Of a stretch of DNA of 64,000 nt, positions 11,189 through 23,549 are shown one piece after another; the first letter of the stretch is position 1; each line of letters starts with the position of its first letter. The stretch is from Nematostella vectensis (taxonomy: Eukaryota > Cnidaria > Anthozoa > Actiniaria > Edwardsiidae): the NCBI RefSeq assembly GCF_932526225.1, contig NC_064046.1, positions 2,108,001 to 2,172,000 on the forward strand, read 5' to 3'. The notes beneath the pieces are model-generated. The model did no database searches and had not been told where the DNA came from. It worked only from the letters and a program-made list of their open reading frames with translations. A program made the translations under genes and the position numbers.

Positions 11189-13707
11189 GATTTGGGTTAT
11201 TGGTTAAAATCGGGTATTCGTACAATTGCACCTGGGGTGGGTGGATAACAAAATGTGATAGGGGGGGGGGGGGGGGTTTGTTGGTAGAAAGACTATCTAA
11301 AGGGGATAAAAAGGTAAAATACATGTTGGTATAGAATGATAAGAATAAGAATAAAAAAATTAGGCAGGACAAAAAGGGGGGTATATTTCGTAGCAACCTT
11401 ACATGTGTTCTAGTACAAGGTTTATCATCAGGAGGTAAGACCAGGTACTAGCCAAATGCGAAAGGGAGAAATAAAACTGGGAGCTGAGGGTTGCCAGGGG
11501 GCGGGGGAGGAATGGTTAAATGGTTTTCTTATAAGAGGTTCAGGTATAAAAGGGATAGGAACGCCCCTTTCATTTCATTTTCACCATTCATTTGGTCACA
11601 GGCTTCCCACCCGCGTCAGTGAAGGGTTTCTAAGGACGTTCGAATTCACGCGAATAGTAATCCATGAGTTATATCTTCGTCCTCTAATTCGTGAAATAAA
11701 CTTAGTTGTAAATGTATCCGTCTGTGGTGTTTTTTCTTCCCTAGAAGCTCAATTTTACGATATAAGTTTGTCTCTTATTTTGTGTCGATACTCATATGTT
11801 CATGATGAGACAAGGCTGGAACTTAATTTTTACTACCTCAGCTTTTGCGCATTTTTTTTGCCGGATTTTAAGCAGTACGAAAACACTGACACCAGTACAG
11901 GATGAGAGAGGGATGGAACTATCCCCGAATCGATTTTTTAAGCAATCCGCTCAAAAACCAGGGAGGAATTATTTTTGAACGTCGATTTAAGCTTTTTGTC
12001 GATGATCGGGAACATAGCAGCTGGCCAAATGGCATTCTTAGAATGTAACTCATGAACGGAAAACAACCAATCGAATGTGGCAACAGCTCGTTTCCGAGTT
12101 CCTTGCTATCTGAGAAGTGCAAAGACTCGGAAACTAAGGCATCCGAAGATTTTTCACCATATATATTGATTTGCCTGATGATATTTTGGCCTGTATTCCG
12201 ACCTGCCCAAAAGTACAAATGGCCTCGAAATCTATCTTAATAATAATAAGAATTGAATTTTAATTTTATAATTTTATTTCTATATATTATTGAATTGTAT
12301 TATTGAATTTTCTTTACATTATTTAATATTTTATATATTCTATATATACTTAGTACCTATCCATGTATATATGTATATATTTTTATTTACTTATCTCCTT
12401 ATTTATTTATTTATATGTAAATACTTTTATTTAAGGTTGGTGTGATATCGCAAGATTTTTACCGACTTAATAAATGTAGATGTAGATGGCAGTAATTTTT
12501 AATCTTTTTGTTCAGATTCAATTAATTTTGTAAATAAGGAGTAGTTCACTTGTAGTGCGTTGAGCATGTTGCTGCAAAGTTGCAAAAGTGCTAGTGCTTA
12601 AATGACGAAATTATGTCGTTGTGTTTTCTATGCTAAACAGAAGATATCTGGAGCAAACGAAACTCGTAGCTAATTAGCTGAGCAGGGATCTATCTATCAA
12701 GAACCGAAAGTGGACCTTCGGCCGTTGTGGAGGGGGGGGGGGGGGGGGGGCGTTCGCACCCCCTGCCGTCCCCCCTGGGTACAGGCCTGAATACTGTTTA
12801 ATAATTCATCAACCCCAGCCTTTCCTTTTTTTTGTGACTAGGTTGGAACATTTTCCCACCGTTGTTTTAGGATCAAAGGATATATCCAGAGCTCTCCCTC
12901 CAATCTTAATGACACATTTGATTGAATGTGTTAATGTTATATCTTGAAAAGTGCTTTGATGGTCACATTTATTGATAATTTCGCTTTACCTCGTTCTCTA
13001 AGAAAGGCTTTTTTTCATTCATCGCGCACAAGTATGGTTGAAACATGTGCTCTAGAGGATCATCGATTATTCTAAATAAGTAAATAGGTCATTTTCAATC
13101 AAATGCTACTCACACGAAGTTTCTGGTGTGTTTATTTATATGTTCACACAAATCCCAAAGCCCAAAGACAAAAAACAGGAAATAACCCCATCATGCCTTG
13201 CAGTCTGCATAAAACCACAGGCGTTCCACTCTACTTTGAACTTTCTAAAGTATTTGTATGGTACAGCTAAATAACATCATATCATATGAATATTTTCTCT
13301 GCATTATAATTATCTAAAGAAAAAACAAATTACTTATACTTTGACAGTAAAGAATCCAACGTTTAAGTTACTTTTAAGTTTAAACTGCTAACTTGCACGA
13401 AAATTCTAATCAAACAAAATAGGACACGCTTACTCGAAAAAAACGTGACCTCTTTCACGAAATCCAAGTTCCAACGCTGAATATCTAAAAGGAATCTTTC
13501 TATTTTACAGGTAGAATAAGTCGCCGTGCTCCCGTATAACCTAAAAACCAACCTGGTTAGGATTGACCAATGAATGTACCACAAGTAAAGACGCGAGCCT
13601 TTTTCAAGGGCTGTAAACTTGTTCATGAATTATAAATGCATTTCCAATATATTTCAGTCCTTTGAAATGCTAGAGCTCGGCAGACAGCTTTACCTGCGAT
13701 ATATACA
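11189..13707. other. Spacer between the two P4HTM genes
   Basis: No exon is recognised. It holds a possible polyadenylation signal for P4HTM-A (AATAAA at 11350), an AT-rich tract at 12240-12480 ending in gtagatgtagatg that resembles the 3' tail of a non-LTR element, a diverged dispersed repeat at 12705-12790 with a long G run, and otherwise unique AT-rich DNA. Promoter elements for P4HTM-B must lie here but cannot be pinpointed. Confidence 0.5.
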
Positions 13708-16700
13708 ATGCTAGTAAGAATTTTAGCTGTGCTTTTGCTGGCCATTTTGGCAAAAGCAGATTTTGAAAAGAATCCCTCAAGTAAATATAAGAATTTTGTA
13801 AAACCTTGCTTTGAGGGAGACGAGGAGCATAGAGAATTTTGCTCTAAAGAGGGTAGCAATTGTAAGGATTTCGTCTCGCAAGAGAAAAAAGAAGAAAAAG
13901 AAAGCCACGAGAGCGGCTTCAAACTCCCCAGACTTGATGGAGTTAGGGTAGGTGAAATACGCTTTTTTTATTATATGTTTTCTGCTATTGTTTATATTTT
14001 TAAGAATTGTTATGGGTTTCGGACAATGCAAGAGTAATTTTGCCACCTTTGGACAAAAAAATAGAACAAGATTTCTTAGACAAAAAATTGTTTCATTTTC
14101 GTTTTATAGGTACTTCATTGATATTTTTTCTGAAATTCTGACTTCTACACTTTCTATGTAGAATCATTGTTTAAGAGTACTTTTTGTGTAATGCTTGCCA
14201 TATTTTATCTACTTTTCTTTTCTATTGTTTATGATCATCTACAGGTTATACTTGTTAAAGGTCTTTCCGGGATTCATAACAATGATATGGCATATGTTTA
14301 GAAATACGAAATATTTACAGAGAGATTTTCAGTAACTCAAGTATTTTTCACGAAATAAAGTTCAAATCATCAGATCGATTGTATGTAATGTATGTAAACG
14401 CGATTATGTATGTAAATGTCTTTATTTCGCTTTGTTCGAAGGGAAATTAATTTAGCGTTAATAAAAGACGTGATTAAAGCATGATTCACAAATAACAAAG
14501 TTATGGATGGTATCAATTTCTCGGAAGCCCTAACAATTCTATTTTAATTCTAATTCTATATTCAAAAAGTCAATGGAATAAAAAAGGGCGAGAATACGAA
14601 CAATGGGGACTAATATCCAGTTACTAGAGTAAAACAAGGCAACGTGTTGGTAACCTTCCCTCTCAATTACAGACCGAGACCTCTTACAAAACAATAAACA
14701 ACGTCAGATAATGAATGATGTTATGATACGTGTCGTTAAAGATATCAACTCAACTCGTGCAAAAACGCACGCCTAAAACTAGACCACGTGACATGATACG
14801 CCTTGTCCAGTAATTGCAGATAGGGTCTATCCCCACCCCTATCGACGACACGGGTTCCTTTGGAATAAGCATTTAATCTAATGTGGGTACCTGTATTTTT
14901 CTAGACGGGCCATGAGAGGGAGTTAGATCTTGGAGATGGCAAGAAATACACACTTAAAACAATGGCAATGAAACCGCTAATATTTGGTAAGAGTCTGATA
15001 AAATACAAGATAAGAGATACATACGCGCGAAATCAACAAAAACGTAGCATTACTAACTTTGTTCAAACCGAAGAGGTACCCCCACCCCCCCCCCCCCCTC
15101 CCCCGTAAAAAAGAGAGTTACTTAAACGAGCAAAAACAATGATTTTAAGGTTGATATCAACAAAGTAAGATTACTGGAGTTTAGAACGCATCACATTAAC
15201 AAAACAATATTTGTTGCTATCCGAGCCACAACTTGCTCTTTAAATTTGATGAAACATTAGGCTGAACGTTGTTCTCTACTGGAGGTTCTCAGTACTTGGA
15301 AAAGAGCAAGCGAAACGACCTAGTATTGTTTCCCTGATTGAGCTGGGTAGAAAAGAGTGCTTACCAGCACACAAATGCACAAAGATAGAACATCCATCAA
15401 ACCACCTTCACGGGCGGATTTAGCTTTTCAGGGGGGTTTGGCTCAGTGACAAAGGGGAAGGGGGGAAGGGGGAAATTTTTTGTTACATATGGCTTTCTGA
15501 CGGCCCAAAGGGTGGTTAAACCCCCTAAACCCTCCTCTAGCTAGCAATACAAACCAATACAAACCAAATAAATCAGAAAAAAGTCAGTATTAACACATAC
15601 AAAGTAAAAAAAAGAACAGAAGAGCTTGCCAGCTCATAGATCTCTCATGGCCCGTTGTTGATTTACTGTGGCCTTTTCCAGCTATCCCGAACTTTCTCAC
15701 TGACGAACAAAGTGCGCACATCATCAAACTTGCTAAGGACAGCGGACTAAAGACGAGCATTGCTGGGTTTAATCTATCTATGTACGAGGGAGATCTCGAG
15801 AAGGAGATAGAGACAGTTGGTAAGGATTTATCTATCTATGTACGAGGTAGATCTCGAGAAGAAGGTAGAGTCAATTGATAAGGGTACAAGTAGGACTGGC
15901 ACAAGAAGCAGATCTTGTTGCAGGGTATGCTAAGAGATCCTCGGTGACTCGGGACATCCTCAGCCAAGAAAAACGCGAACGAGCAGAAAAGAAAAAAGAG
16001 AGAGCAAAAAGCCTCGACAGCAATGATTTTGAGAAGGAAGGGGGGGGGGGGGGGGTTGCTCTTTTGTGGATTTCCTTACTTCTTAAGCACAATCCTAAAA
16101 ATAGGGTGCCCGGGCCTCGCTCGGCCCATCCCTAGACCCGCCAAGTGAAAGTGTTAGGGTTTGTCCAGTGATTTGGAGAATCATTTCAGCTCATGTGTTG
16201 TTAGCAGATCATCGGATAAGTGCCTTATATCTATAATGACGGTTGTAAATACCTTTGTTAGACAAGAGCCAAGGCATTCCCGAGGACCAGGTCTTTGCTA
16301 CGGACTTCAACGCCTGGGATTTGAATAATGATGACGTCATTGATACTAGCGAGGTAGGGGTGGCCTAATCTTTTACTTTCCCCTCCGTTCAACATGATAT
16401 TATCTAGTTCCATTCTTTGCCCCTAAAGAGGCTACATCATCTATTCATACGAAGAAAACGTTGTCGTTTTGGGGATCTGGTGCCGAGGACTCTTAGTTTC
16501 TTTTCAGAGACTTTCTCCATAGACTAAAGATGGTCATAGTCACTGTTTTACTGTTCTGATTACAAGACATAAACTTTACGAAGCACCTGCGTTACGGCAC
16601 CCTTACAAATGACAAATGCAGTGAATCATGAAAGTGACCGCGTTTGTCAAAAGCGACAATTTTTGGCTAAATTTTCTTGATATGTTGAAGAAAACGTTAT

Positions 16701-19700
16701 CGTTTTGGGGGTCTGGTACCGAGGAAACTTCTTTTCAAGGACCTTCTCAACTAACTAAAGATGGTCACAGTAGCTGTTTTTCTCTCCTGGTTACAAGTCA
16801 TAAAGTTTACGAAGCCCCTGGGGTACGCTCACCTTAAAAATTACAAGAATCATGCAGATTTTCCAAATAAGTAATGGAAGTGACCGCGTTTGGCAAAAAC
16901 GACAATTTGGGGCTCATTTTAGTTTATATATTTCCACGTTAACTTGTAGGAAATGGAGCCTAGTCCCTAACGTTTTAGAATATCACAGGTCTCCCGCGCA
17001 TTCGCCCCAGGCTCTTTTAGACCATTTAGAAAAACGAAAGCCATTGATTGATGGTAATTTTTAAGTTAACCCAATAGAGGGCCGGCAGCAGGCTAGCTAT
17101 TTACCTTCGGTTCTCTAATAATGGCATTCGTTTTAAATTAGACCATTTCGCCTCCAAAACTCGTGACTTTAACATTGAACCGTTGTCTCTCAAATAGCTC
17201 AAGAGATTTATTGCCAAGTTCCACTTGCTCTTCATGGCGGATGACGAGATCGACAAAATGTACGTACAATTGATATTAAGTGACGAGCCGAGTTGCCAAA
17301 ACGCTCACTGTATCTGTTTGTTTTTTTAGGTTTGATCAATTAGGCTTCTACGGTTACGAAAACGGTGAGATTTTGTCATGGATTGTATTGAAATTTGCCA
17401 ATGTCAGAAATATAAAACCGACAAAGAGATATTTTTGCTTGTGTCATGCTCTCGAGGGATCCGTACAAAAGTTACAAAAGTACAGCCATTTCATACCTCT
17501 TTCAAAACGAGATATTCGATAGGCCCCTCACCATTGTGCTATCGCCTCCTTCAAATCGCCCGCGGCCAGACAAAACAAAATGACGATCCCGCACAAAATA
17601 TCACCTAATGAATGTGAGGGAGCGGATTTTATAGGGTGTGAATTATAAGGTTCAGACATAAGTTTGATACTTTATTTCAAACAAAAATGGCAAAGTTCAA
17701 ATTGTAAGGTTGTGTTAAATTTTATTCGCTCGATTTATTGCATAGATGTTCCTTGTGTAATATAAAACAAAATAAGCTTTACTATTTTTTGGTAGATGGT
17801 CCGTTCCAAATTGTAAGACTCTTGATTTGTCTGAATTTGCCCAATTTGGGCGAAATTACTACTTTTTTCATGATCTATGGCAACTTTGCTCAAGAACGGA
17901 TAATCTACCAATAAAATACTCAAGCTAATTTTGTTATTTATTATGCAAGGAACCTCCACGCAAAATTTAAACAAAATGTGAGCTAACACAACCTTACAAT
18001 TTTAATTTTGCCATTTTTTGCTCCAGTTTAACTTATTAGTCTTCATAAAATCATGTTTCCATAGGCCAGATAGCGCGCCCGTTCTTCAGCTTCCTGAATA
18101 TCCCCAAGCTATGGGCGTACTTGAGATTCATGAAGCTAAAACATCCCCGCCACCGCGCGCGATTCAGCAAGCAGGCCTGGTTACCACAGAACAAGGCTTC
18201 GGACCCAGTCCTACGCAAACTGCACGAGAAGTAAGCATACCTTCGTCTAAATTGTTTTTCTAGTGTCAATCATTTTTTTCCAGACGTATTCTCTTCGAGC
18301 TTTTACTGTAAGACAATATTTACCAAAAAATATACTAAGCATTCAACATTTAGAGCTTTGAGGAGAAGTACTGTTATGGATGGCGACACAGAGCGTTTCC
18401 AAGATAAGACTGGTGGTGACTATTTTTGAGCATGTATCTTTGTTTTAGAGTGATCAATCTGACCAAACTTCCAAGAAAAATCGTACAAGGAGGCGAGGCC
18501 TTACAAGTGAGTCAGAATGTTTAAATAATCTAAGGTCGTTGTCATTAAAACAATTTGATTCTGCATCTCTTAGAGCGAGTCACACTAACTAAACAACATT
18601 GTTCTGTAATCTAAGCCTCGGCATGTTCTTTAAATTAGGTGAAATCTCACGTTAGACGTTCATTTAAAAATAATGTACTAAAATATTCCAATAACCATAG
18701 CTCTTTTATTAAATCTAGAACTACTCCTATTAAAAGCTCGAAAAAAAAAGAAACGCCAAAAGTCCACCACGGTACTTTTTTAACTTTCTATATTAGGAAA
18801 TTCAGTCGAACGACCCTCGATTGTATCGTCTATATCTCATATAGGTTGTGAACGACCTCTCGATTGTATCGTCTCTCATAGGTTGTGAACTACCAACCAC
18901 TCGGCCATTACCATATCCATTACGACTCAATGCCGGTTGATAGCGATACAGAACATAAGCCCTGCTGCCACCATAAAGTGGAGAAACCAGACGGCTGCCG
19001 TCTGTGTCGTTACATCACTATCTTGTACTACCTGAACCACGTGGAGCAAGGCGGAGAAACCGCTTTCATCGTGGCCGACAACGCTACGTATGACCATAAG
19101 GTGAGTGTGAAAACTCTTCTAGAAGAGCGTTAAAAGAGTATGAAAAGAGTGTTAAGGTCTTGGTAAAGGTAAATTTGACACAACTGTTTATTTTGTGGTT
19201 TTTGCAAAACCTGTATCAATAGTTCTTAAACTTGATTTTTGAAAAAAAATTTTTTCCATAAATCGCATTTTAAGACGGCTAAAATGGGCCTTTGCTGTTT
19301 CCCGTGACCTGTTGACCGTGAATTCACGCCAAATCTTTGACTTTTCTAGCGTATTATTTTGAGGCGAGAACTCGAGCTTGTAGGGCGTAACCTCGCGACG
19401 GTTTTTAAGATATCGCATTCAAATTTTAGGGATCTGATAGATTATGCCATGTCATTAAGTGTGTGAGGAATTTTCGATTTTCGACTGAAGATCGCTTATA
19501 TAGCACTTTTCGTGTCCAAATTTCGTCAGAAATGAGAGTCCCAACTTTGATTCGTGATATTTTGTTGACAGTGTCAAATGACAAAAAGTCCTCACACACT
19601 TTTTGGTAGATCATCTGTCATTGAGATTACGTGCAAGTGCATGCGCAATAACGCGAAGGTGCATTACGCTCTAGAGTAAACTCCGTATTTTTGCGTTTGA

Positions 19701-20928
19701 GGCCTCAAAACTTAAACGCGGAATGAGCTATTGCAAAAATAAAACTTGCAGGAGATGATTCAATATTTTATCTTTTATTAATTGATATATAGTTTGTACA
19801 TGTAATAAAAAATTGCGGCGCGACAATTTTTTTTCCGCGGACACGTCGTTACTTTACCGAGACCTTAAATCGGAAGGTGAAAATTGTGAAACCGATACAA
19901 GAAACGGGCTCACCCTCTTGGCCGCAAAAAAGTGGTTCATATCGTAATTTAAAACCCCACTCTCCTTTTTCCATATTAAACCTATTATTAGGCACTCCCC
20001 CTCCCCCCCCCCCACCCCCAATTCCTTTGTACGCGCCAGAGAAAAGGTTGAAATCGGTACAAGGACAGCGTAAAAATGAGAGAGTGTGAAAATGGTACAA
20101 TAAGAGCTTTATTCAGACAGTTTTTTCTTTCGCAGTGGCTATGTGCCGGACGATTTTACGATAAGAACGATAGTATACGATTTTATATTGTACACAGACA
20201 ACGGAAAACATTCAATACCGACAACAAAAGCTCAGATTCAGATTTACTTGTCCTTTCTCAACAAATATAGAATACTTTGAACTAACTAGGAAGATATTTA
20301 ACTGGGTTATTTGAAAAAATTTAAAACTGTCGGGCATTTTGTCCATCCAAGACCTGGCATATAGCCGGGCATATAGCCACTGCGTTTATCTTTTGCGTGA
20401 GAACGCTACATTGTTGGTATGAGTACGGTACTTAAGGACACCGTCAAATCAGTACGCAATGTGTGTGAAAACGGTGATGAATGTGAAATGAAAGGACTGA
20501 AGTATGAATAAACGGCACATTGGACGAGAACGGTGTGAAAACGGCCATATGGGGACGGCGAAAGCAGAAAGGGTGTGAAAATGTAACAGTAAAACTACGA
20601 GGTATCTGCCCTCCAATAATGAACACATATAATTTCCTGCCAGGTTTTAACCAACCCAGACTCAGACCAACCGACGGACGACTTCAACCTCAGTGTAAAC
20701 TGCCACCGCGCAAACCTCGTGGTTCCACCCAAGAAAAACATGGCGATAATGTGGTACAATCACCACGTGGACGAAGACTCCGGCATGCTAGGACTACTGG
20801 ACGCGTACTCACTCCATGGCGGATGTGACGTCATCAAGGGAGAGAAATGGATCGCCAATAACTGGTTGACAGCGCCTCCGACCGGAAGAGAGCATTTGCA
20901 GAGTGTGTATGATGTTGGGTTTGATTGA
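13708..20928 (+). CDS. P4HTM: P4HTM-like transmembrane prolyl 4-hydroxylase, paralogue B (10 exons)
   Basis: Tandem paralogue of P4HTM-A with the same inferred role. Exons: 13708-13947, 14905-14986, 15682-15819, 16262-16353, 17198-17259, 17330-17364, 18065-18230, 18449-18506, 18882-19100, 20644-20928, giving 458 aa. Five exon lengths (138, 62, 35, 166, 58) equal those of A. The start ATG opens a hydrophobic segment, MLVRILAVLLLAILAKA, read as a signal peptide or anchor. The EF-hand loop DLNNDDVIDTSE (about 173-184) has Asp where Gly is usual at position 6. The dioxygenase core is intact: H304/D306, H422 and K432. The single exon 18882-19100 corresponds to exons 9 and 10 of A, so one intron differs between the paralogues. 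Exon 3 has a partial tandem copy after its donor, and the exon 9 acceptor is duplicated. AATAAA at 21173 is a likely polyadenylation signal. Confidence 0.92.
15170..15295. mobile_element. Diverged fragment of MITE family M1
   Basis: The block tttagaacgcatcac through ttaggctgaacgttgttc aligns with the 57845-57970 part of the M1 element. It lies in intron 2 of P4HTM-B. Another fragment of the same end lies at 18570-18670. Confidence 0.5.
15820..15885 (+). repeat. Partial tandem copy of P4HTM-B exon 3 end and donor
   Basis: The exon 3 tail atctatctatgtacgagg through gtagagtcaattg is repeated directly after the real donor at 15820. In the copy the donor has decayed from ggtaag to gataag. It reads as a junction duplication of about 60 bp. 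Confidence 0.85.
16454..16905. repeat. Two copies of a dispersed repeat of about 235 bp
   Basis: Blocks beginning gaaaacgttgtcgttttggg at 16454 and gaaaacgttatcgttttggg at 16688 align along most of their length. A third, inverted copy lies at about 22905-23190 upstream of the transporter gene. This pair lies in intron 4 of P4HTM-B. Confidence 0.75.
17686..18015. mobile_element. MITE-like element with ends of about 30 bp (family M2)
   Basis: The left end contains attgtaaggttgtgtta and the right end is its inverted match taacacaaccttacaat, both next to ggcaaa/tttgcc. The interior has no coding capacity. A partial relative lies at 63115-63290. The element is in intron 6 of P4HTM-B. Confidence 0.8.
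18811..18881 (+). repeat. Duplicated acceptor region of P4HTM-B exon 9
   Basis: The stretch cgaccctcgattgtatcgtc through ataggttgtgaa occurs at 18811-18852 and again, slightly shortened, at 18853-18890, where it overlaps the true exon start at 18882. The upstream copy is a decoy acceptor plus the first exon bases. This is the same homologous exon edge that is amplified ten-fold in P4HTM-A. Confidence 0.85.
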
Positions 20929-21172
20929 CGTGTGTCAGTCACCGCGCCGATGAAGAGAAATACCGGGAAGCCTTGCGGCTCTAAAAATGTGTTCTAGATA
21001 GATTTTTTTTAAATTAGATTAAAGTTTAATTAAATTTGAAGCACTTGTTCTGATGGACGGCAGAAACCGCTGTAATATGTAATGGCTGTGCCAAGAATAG
21101 TATATATTTATGCTAAAACAAAAAAGAGATACCACATAACATACATTACTGCTGAAATTTAACTAATTTAAC

Positions 21173-21178
21173 AATAAA
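21173..21178 (+). terminator. Candidate polyadenylation signal of P4HTM-B
   Basis: AATAAA lies 245 bp after the stop codon in AT-rich DNA. This is based on sequence only. Confidence 0.4.
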
Positions 21179-21424
21179 ATTGAAAAACTCCTAGTGTTTA
21201 GAATGTTATATATTATCCACAGCTTATACAAATGTGAATGTTTCTGTGGCACAAACGTTAACATTTTTTCCTCCTCGCTTCCACGGCAGCAACACATGTT
21301 CAAGCAGGGAAGGCTTCGTTACCGCGGAAATACTAGCCTGACAGCGGTGCGCTGTAATAAGACAAATAGAGGCTCGAAAATAAAACCGAGAACATCCATA
21401 CTGATATTTTAGACCCAAAAATAC

Positions 21425-21505
21425 ACCCCCGCACTCTAGACCGCACTTTAGACCGCACTTTAGACCGCACTTTAGACCGCAGTCTAGACCGCACTTTAGA
21501 CCGCT
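21425..21505. repeat. 12-bp minisatellite, about 7 copies
   Basis: The unit cactttagaccg repeats about seven times with single substitutions. The cysteine-rich open frame on the minus strand is a by-product of the repeat. Confidence 0.85.
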
Positions 21506-22226
21506 TTCACGACCTCCGACCTCCTTGGATGAGCGCGCAAAATTCAAGTGTTTTCCATTTTTTGTCTGGTTATTACTGTCTGTTTATTAATGGTAAACCG
21601 GATAATTCAGTAAATTTTAACCAGGGCGTGGCAACCTCGGTACGGACTGAGGGTTGAGTTTTGGAAAGAGACTCTATGGATCAGCGCCTAATCCCTGGTA
21701 AAATATTAGCTAATCGTAAGTTAGCTAACCTATGGAAAACTCTCCGTTCTCGAAAGCCAAGTAATCCCCCGATTTACCAGCCCTGGATTAATCGAGTGAA
21801 AAATGGTTTGACGAGTAAAATCCACCCAGTAGATCAATAGAGAGCAACTCAAATTTATCTTTGGTGGTTTTTAATTTTCGCAGAGAATCCCCAAAACACC
21901 CCAACATCACCTGTTATTACCTTTACAGGATTCGAGTTGGTGCGTGACACCAGCTAGACAGATTGATTTCAAGATAAATTTCATGTAACTTGCTGTCTGT
22001 CCCAGAACAATTATCGAGGCAGCATCGCAACGAAGGTCGCATAAGAAAGCGAAATGTTAGGACATTTGATCCCTACATTTTTTTTGTGTAACGTCATTTT
22101 TGGCGACAACTTTATTTGATGAAACTTGTTCTACTACAAAGTCTGGGAGGCCCTAAACCCTAACCCCCCCCCCCCCCCCCCCCCCCCTAGGTTAGCGAGT
22201 TAACCCACCTTGAGAGCAGGGTTAAG

Positions 22227-22400
22227 CCCCGTGCAAACTGCGCCGGCACCTGCCAACATTGCTGGCGAATTTTCGCTTGACTGAATATAGGACAAAGGAA
22301 ATGTCAAAATGGGAAATGGACTTTCTGAAATTTCACTTGTCTTGTGGTCAGTCGAGCAATTCGCCAATGTTGGCGGGTGCTGGCGCAGTTTGCACGGGGG
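22227..22400. mobile_element. MITE with inverted ends of about 45 bp
   Basis: The left end ccccgtgcaaactgcgcc and the right end ggcgcagtttgcacgggg are inverted copies, and the similarity extends through caacattg to aattcgcc. The interior is about 80 bp. There is no transposase, so it is non-autonomous. Confidence 0.85.
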
Positions 22401-22904
22401 TTTAGATGTTACCTCCAAACTAACCCAGAGTCAGCGCAAACCAGCGTTTCGAGAACAGAACTAATCAGGGGTAAAAATTCAATCGTGGGTTAGTGTAAAT
22501 TTAACCTGGGTTAGCGCTAACCAGCTTTTCAGGAACCGGCCCCAGGTGTGAGTTGTGGGTATAATGGTTTTTAATATTCTGTATTATGGATATCAGGAAT
22601 TATGGAAGTTTATTCTTTGGATGGTTTATACGCGTCCATTATAACGCATTACCATATATATTTGTCCCCAAGCATATCATTTGGCAGCGTCTCAGTCATT
22701 AATTAAACTGTTTATCAACAGTCCTTCCCTTTGTCTCACGTCAAAGAAAAGCCTTATCGCGTGCTGGAAATCTCCCCCCCCTCCCCTTCTCAAAATAACC
22801 ACGGCCCCCTCTAGGAGGGCCCTGGGTCCTGTTTTACTATTTCTTTCTTGGCGTTTTTCGTCCTACTTGTTCTTTTACGGATCCGAATTGTCTAAATATG
22901 CTTC

Positions 22905-23190
22905 GAAACCGCAAGCATATCAAGAAAATTTAGCCAAAAATTGTCGTTTTTTCCAGGCGCGGTCACTTCCATATAAGGAAACTAATATATTCCCTTTTTG
23001 GAAAACCTGCATGATTCTTGTCATTTTTAGGGCTGCCGTACCGCAGGTGCTTTGCAAACTTTGTGAATTGTATTCAGAAGAGAAAAACAGTGACTGTGAC
23101 CATCTTTAGTCAATGGAGAAAGTCTCTGAAAAGAAACTAAAATTCCTCGGTACAAGACCCCCAAAACGACAACGGTTTCTTTATATGAAA
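22905..23190. repeat. Inverted third copy of the 16.5-kb dispersed repeat
   Basis: The reverse complement contains accgttgtcgttttgggg-type sequence followed by the same sequence order as 16454-16690 and 16688-16905. It ends about 360 bp upstream of the SLC22-A start codon. Confidence 0.65.
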
Positions 23191-23549
23191 ACAGCTGCCT
23201 CAATTGCAAAATGAGATTCGCTAGAATCCGTCTGATTAGTGACTGTGATATCTTTCCAATCAGCTGTCAAATCCCCGCCAGGCCCGGGGAGAGACTAGAC
23301 GTGCACCAGGGTGCAAAGGGCAAAAGGTCTACAATTACTGGTTTAACAAGGTCTGCAAATTTTCTATTCACGCTATCGGTGACACCAGTACAAGATACTT
23401 ACAATACATACAAGCTATCTCATTGCGAAGGAGAGTGGACGCAGTGTCTCACGAAAGTGTCTACGACTCAGGGATAAAAATCTTGCACATTTTCTTCCGA
23501 GACCCTGGAGTTTAGCGTCCTTCAATAGCCAGTGATAAGCAACTTAGCT

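Larger units (their letters stand above)
20929..23549. other. Spacer between P4HTM-B and the SLC22-A gene
   Basis: It holds the likely P4HTM-B polyadenylation signal, a 12-bp minisatellite, a MITE with long inverted ends, a long C run near 22160, and an inverted copy of the 16.5-kb dispersed repeat. A further repeat end, aggaaccggcccc, lies near 22540. No additional exon is recognised. Confidence 0.5.

Noticed and set aside
21224-21547. Cys-Gly-Leu repeat ORF on the minus strand
   Set aside because: Produced by the 12-bp minisatellite at 21425-21505.
22681-23109. 142-codon ORF upstream of SLC22-A
   Set aside because: It covers an inverted copy of a dispersed repeat and a C-rich tract, and has no recognisable domain.
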